Shown one piece after another: positions 4,698 through 7,803 of a stretch of 7,803 bases of DNA. Origin of the DNA: Parachlamydiaceae bacterium (GTDB lineage Bacteria > Chlamydiota > Chlamydiia > Chlamydiales > Parachlamydiaceae). Where the stretch lies: positions 1 through 7,803 of the forward strand of contig JACDGH010000119.1 in the NCBI GenBank assembly GCA_013815395.1, given 5' to 3'. The notes under the pieces were generated by a model that worked only from the letters and a program-made list of their open reading frames with translations, was not told the origin of the DNA and ran no database searches. Position 1 is the first letter of the stretch. Every line of letters starts with the position of its first letter. The position numbers and the translations under genes were made by a program.

Positions 4698-7265
4698 TTA
4701 AAAAATACGGCATTTGTCTATTGTGCTATATTCATGTCTAATTCTATCAAGAATTTCTTCATCGGCAGGGCAGGGCTGCAAGCTCCAAATTTTTTCACTA
4801 TAGTTTTGTATGGAGATGTCTGTGGAAAAATTTCCCATGCCGGCAATGTTATGAATGACATATTCTGCCCATTTAGTTGGATCACTATATAACTTCTCCA
4901 CTTTTTCTTGTGTAAAATAATAGCTTTCCAAGTCTTTTAATATAAAATACTGATCAGGTCTATCCCCATTTTGAGATTCAATAAGTTTACGATAAAGATT
5001 GGTAAATGCATTATGTTCGGACTCATTATTGGCAAATGATCCATCGCGCAGGGTATTGACAGCTTTTCTAATCAGAGGATTATTTTCGTACACTTCTACA
5101 GAATGATAAGTTCCCTCAGCTGACATTTTAGAAATCTGCTGCGAAGAACAACCAAAACGAAAAGGCCACCATTGATCAGAAATTTGCTCTTTCATTTCGA
5201 TATTGGCCCCATCATCTGTGCCAATCGTTAAAGCCCCGTTAATTGCTAATTTCATATTACCAGTCCCTGAGGCCTCTGTGCCTGCAGTCGATATTTGCTC
5301 TGACAAGTCAGCTGCAGGAATAATAATTTCAGCACGTGAAACATTATAATTTTCGACATACACGACTTTTAAAACATTTCCGACTGCTGGATCTTTATTT
5401 ATTTTTCGACCTACACAATGGATGAAATGAATAATATCCTTAGCCACCACATAACCCGCTGCGGCTTTACCAGAAAAAATAATAGTGCGCTTGATCCGTT
5501 GATGCTCCGGATTACCACAGATTTCCTGATACAGCATGACTACATGCAATATATTCATTAACTGACGTTTATATTCATGAATTCTTTTGACTTGCACATC
5601 GAATAATGAATTTATATCTATCATGGGTGCTGGCAACACTGCCTCACCTTTGGAATTGCGCAGTTTATTATTTTGATTTAGGAATTCGATTAAGCGGGCC
5701 TTATTTTTCTTTTTGATATTCATAAGCTCTTCTTGCGAGACGGGATCATTTGCAAATTCCGCAAGTTTTTTAATCTGAGGAAAGTCAGTAATCCATTCTT
5801 CACCTATCCTCTCGGTGATAAATTTTGAAAGTGGTGGATTACATTGTAACAGCCAGCGCCTCTGAGTTACTCCATTCGTTATATTAACGAAACGCTCCGG
5901 AAATAATTCATAATAGTCTTTAAAGACACTATTTTTAAGTATCTCCGTGTGCAAAGCAGCCACACCATTGATGCTATGTGAGCCAATAACCGCCAAATTT
6001 GCCATACGCACTTTTCCATTTTCTAATATGGACATCCTCCGGATTTTTTCTTCATCATTGGGGTAACGGGTGCGAAGAGAATTACAAAATTCCAAATTGA
6101 GGCGTTCAATAATTTTATACTGCCTTGGAAGAAGATAATTGAATAGACCCTGGTCCCATTTCTCTAATGCTTCACTAAGAATAGTATGATTGGTAAAACC
6201 AGTGCATTCCATCGTAATATCCACAGCCATCTTCCAAGGAATATCGTAATTTTTAGTTAATAATCGGATCAATTCGGCGATGACCATTGAGGGATGTGTG
6301 TCATTAATTTGAATGCGTACTTTATCAGCAAATGACCTAAAATTATCATGATTTAAAAGATAATGGCGAATAATGTCTTGCAATGAAGCTGATACAAGCA
6401 GAAATTCTTGTTTTAAGCGTATGCGCTTCCCTGTTTCATGATGATCGCTAGGATAAAGCACATCTGTTAAAGTGGTATTCTCTGCAGCTTGATCCAATCT
6501 ACCCGCATTATATCTCTGCAATTGGAAATTGCGTGGCGATTCCTTGGTGGTCCATAAACGCAGGGTCACAACCGAAAAATGCTCATTTTTACTATACCCG
6601 ATAATTGGCACATCATAAGGCAGCGATGACACCTCCTCAAATCCCTCAAGCAATTGAATCTCATCCCCATGAATGTTTTGAGAAACTGTAGTATGGCCGC
6701 AATATTTGACAATGACTTTACGTAAATCACGTCGAAATTCCCAAGGGTTTTCATTTAATAACCAGCAATCGGGTGCTTCGATTTGAACTCCATCCCAAAG
6801 CTGCTGTTCGAAAATGCCGTATTGGTAACGCAACCCATAAGCTTTGGATGGAAAATGTTTTGTAGCTAGAGAATCCAAAAAACAGGATGCCAAACGCCCT
6901 AAACCCCCATTACCTAATCCAGGATCAGGTTCTTGATTAATAATTTCGGAATAATTGCGTTTCATTTTTTGTAACACAATATTCAGAATTCCGGTGGCAT
7001 TAATATTATTGATATTATTGCTCAATATTCTTCCCGGTAAATATTCCATAGATAAATAATAAAGCATTCTTACATTATTCTTTACTTGCGTTTGTGAAGA
7101 TGCCAACCAGTTGATCATGATTTCTTCTCGCAAGGCATAGCTTAGCGCCCGATAAAACTCATTGGAATTGGCTTCGTCAGAAACACGCCCCATCATCGTA
7201 ATCAAGTAATGTTTAGTTTTCGCTATTAGCATCTCTGCTTGATAATCTAGATCGAGTTTTGTCAT
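4698..7265 (-). CDS. glgP: Glycogen/maltodextrin phosphorylase (GT35)
   Basis: GlgP releases glucose-1-phosphate from alpha-1,4-glucan ends using phosphate and pyridoxal phosphate. All key blocks are present: YYLSMEYLPGR (69-79), DPGLGNGGLGRLASCFLDSL (114-133), QINDTHPSM (319-327), ITNGVTQRRW (462-471), the phosphate-site segment VKRIHEYKRQLMN (559-571, with R561 and K566), AADLSEQIS (651-659) and the PLP motif EASGTGNMK with Lys672. At 855 residues it exceeds the roughly 815 of E. coli GlgP. The extra length is a short insertion around 533-548 and about 25 residues after the usual end. The loop after the PLP lysine reads GTDDGANIE, where most family members have Leu or Met at the first Asp. 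ATG 7265 follows AAGGA by seven bases. It is the first gene of the apparent four-gene operon. Glycogen turnover is known in Chlamydiae. Confidence 0.97.
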   Translation of the reverse strand: MTKLDLDYQAEMLIAKTKHYLITMMGRVSDEANSNEFYRALSYALREEIMINWLASSQTQVKNNVRMLYYLSMEYLPGRILSNNINNINATGILNIVLQKMKRNYSEIINQEPDPGLGNGGLGRLASCFLDSLATKHFPSKAYGLRYQYGIFEQQLWDGVQIEAPDCWLLNENPWEFRRDLRKVIVKYCGHTTVSQNIHGDEIQLLEGFEEVSSLPYDVPIIGYSKNEHFSVVTLRLWTTKESPRNFQLQRYNAGRLDQAAENTTLTDVLYPSDHHETGKRIRLKQEFLLVSASLQDIIRHYLLNHDNFRSFADKVRIQINDTHPSMVIAELIRLLTKNYDIPWKMAVDITMECTGFTNHTILSEALEKWDQGLFNYLLPRQYKIIERLNLEFCNSLRTRYPNDEEKIRRMSILENGKVRMANLAVIGSHSINGVAALHTEILKNSVFKDYYELFPERFVNITNGVTQRRWLLQCNPPLSKFITERIGEEWITDFPQIKKLAEFANDPVSQEELMNIKKKNKARLIEFLNQNNKLRNSKGEAVLPAPMIDINSLFDVQVKRIHEYKRQLMNILHVVMLYQEICGNPEHQRIKRTIIFSGKAAAGYVVAKDIIHFIHCVGRKINKDPAVGNVLKVVYVENYNVSRAEIIIPAADLSEQISTAGTEASGTGNMKLAINGALTIGTDDGANIEMKEQISDQWWPFRFGCSSQQISKMSAEGTYHSVEVYENNPLIRKAVNTLRDGSFANNESEHNAFTNLYRKLIESQNGDRPDQYFILKDLESYYFTQEKVEKLYSDPTKWAEYVIHNIAGMGNFSTDISIQNYSEKIWSLQPCPADEEILDRIRHEYSTIDKCRIF

Positions 7266-7312
7266 TGTGTCTTCCTTTAACGCTAGAAGGAGTTATAAAG
7301 CCAGTAGAACTA

Positions 7313-7340
7313 CATATACTCTATTTAATATTTGATTCAA
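7313..7340 (-). promoter_or_regulatory. glgP: Candidate promoter of the glgP operon
   Basis: On the minus strand TTGAAT (7340-7335) and TATATG (7318-7313) are 16 bases apart, giving a leader of roughly 40 nt before the glgP ATG at 7265. The -35 lies within the 19-bp palindrome. It is predicted by eye in an AT-rich region. Confidence 0.4.
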
Positions 7341-7345
7341 ATATT
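7327..7345. promoter_or_regulatory. Perfect 19-bp palindrome, candidate operator between divergent promoters
   Basis: AATATTTGATTCAAATATT reads as a nine-base arm, a single central base, and its exact reverse complement. It sits in the 179-bp gap between glgP and the divergent small membrane protein gene, and overlaps the best -35 candidates on both strands. Position and symmetry are what a dimeric repressor site would show. A specific regulator cannot be named. AT-rich sequence makes palindromes somewhat easier by chance, but nine perfect pairs is notable. Confidence 0.5.
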
Positions 7346-7360
7346 TCTGTAGAATAATTT
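7332..7360 (+). promoter_or_regulatory. Candidate promoter for the small membrane protein and SafE-like gene
   Basis: TTGATT (7332-7337) and TAATTT (7355-7360) are separated by exactly 17 bases, upstream of the ATG at 7445, giving a leader of about 78 nt. The -35 overlaps the palindrome shared with the glgP side. The assignment is by eye. Confidence 0.4.
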
Positions 7361-7444
7361 TTAATTTTTTGATGATACAACGTGCAGTCAAATACTTTTT
7401 CTGTTAAAAGAATTGTTTCAAAGATGTTTTATAAAGGGGAAAAA

Positions 7445-7672
7445 ATGTCAATATTTTCTAAATGGAGGATTTTCCAAAAGGTCGCTGTGGGTGTTCTAAT
7501 CACTTTTATAGGACTTATGGTACTGGTCTGTATTGCAGCCTATACGCGTCCTTCAGGTTCAACTCGTCAAGATATGGCTAAAGCACAATTTGTGCGCTTT
7601 AAAGCGGTGCATAAAAAAAGCGTTGGTGATCTGGCGGGAGTTAAAGGTCGTTCAAGCGAATTGCCAAAGTAA
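7445..7672 (+). CDS. Small single-span membrane protein of 75 residues, unknown function
   Basis: I do not recognise this protein. A short basic N-terminus (MSIFSKWRIFQK) is followed by one membrane helix (about residues 13-32, V-A-V-G-V-L-I-T onward) and a basic, soluble tail of about 43 residues. The tail should lie outside if the cleavage-free anchor follows the positive-inside rule, although the tail itself is also Lys/Arg-rich. ATG 7445 is chosen because AAAGGGGA lies just before it; an in-frame ATG at 7382 has no ribosome site and would add 21 polar residues. It is followed after 40 bp by a TauE/SafE-like gene on the same strand. Small membrane proteins next to such genes occur in cytochrome cbb3 oxidase assembly clusters, but nothing in this sequence identifies it as one of those subunits. 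Confidence 0.7.
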   Translation: MSIFSKWRIFQKVAVGVLITFIGLMVLVCIAAYTRPSGSTRQDMAKAQFVRFKAVHKKSVGDLAGVKGRSSELPK

Positions 7673-7712
7673 TGTCTTAAAAAACAAATTTAATTTTTCT
7701 TTTGGGTATAAT

Positions 7713-7803
7713 ATGTCCCTACTTTTAGCCATGCTTCCGATTTACATTTTCGGCAATCTGCACTGTTTAGGAATGTGTGGCCCTTTGGTGATGATGATTG
7801 GGC
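7713..7803 (+). CDS. TauE/SafE-family (UreH-like) membrane protein, 5' end only
   Basis: The first 30 codons are visible before the window ends. They form a hydrophobic helix reaching the motif H17-C18-L-G-M-C21-G-P, the N-terminal signature (GxxHCxGMCGP) of the UreH-like/TauE-SafE domain. Family members are multi-span inner-membrane proteins annotated as sulfite or organosulfonate exporters. A subgroup with this HCxGMCGP motif lies near copper and cytochrome-oxidase assembly genes, and the two cysteines suggest metal or thiol handling. Start support is moderate: GGG at 7704-7706 precedes the ATG by six bases. It is probably co-transcribed with the 75-residue protein. Confidence 0.8.
   Translation, partial: MSLLLAMLPIYIFGNLHCLGMCGPLVMMIG

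Noticed and set aside
7382..7444. Upstream ATG at 7382 for the 75-residue membrane protein
   Set aside because: It has no Shine-Dalgarno sequence, while ATG 7445 follows AAAGGGGA closely.
7707..7712. Perfect TATAAT just before the SafE-like start codon
   Set aside because: It abuts the ATG, so transcription would begin inside the coding region, and no -35 is apparent upstream; probably chance in AT-rich DNA.

Overview
The window looks like chromosomal DNA from a member of the Chlamydiota, most likely an environmental (Parachlamydiales-type) lineage living in protist or animal hosts. This is inferred from protein similarity recalled from memory. The Na+-translocating NADH:quinone reductase subunit A has a chlamydial-type C-terminus and stands alone, without nqrB-F. 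A bacterial RING-like zinc protein and a small cysteine-rich outer-membrane barrel also fit. Base composition is moderately AT-rich. The genus cannot be fixed from the sequence alone.

Layout: at the left edge, the first six codons of a minus-strand gene run off the window. Divergent from it is nqrA (plus, 73-1455). Convergent with nqrA is a minus-strand gene (1495-2280) for a RING-H2-like protein with a hydrophobic C-terminal two-thirds. Its coding sequence contains G9 and G7 homopolymer tracts. A 524-bp stretch without a convincing gene follows (2281-2804).

Next is a tight minus-strand block of four genes, transcribed from 7265 down to 2805: glycogen phosphorylase (glgP); a periplasmic solute-binding protein of the amino-acid type (SBP_bac_3); a YdiI/MenI-type hotdog thioesterase; and a secreted small beta-barrel protein. 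The last two junctions are one-base TAATG stop/start overlaps, and the first gap is 29 bp, so one transcript is likely. The four products have no obvious common pathway.

To the right of glgP, an AT-rich divergent intergenic region carries a perfect 19-bp palindrome that overlaps plausible -35 elements on both strands. It leads into a 75-residue single-span membrane protein and the first 30 codons of a TauE/SafE (UreH-like) membrane protein with the family's HCxGMCGP signature.

Most genes are housekeeping. The parts deserving a second look are the RING-like protein with its G tracts, the palindrome ahead of glgP, and the orphan binding protein with an altered ligand-site residue.
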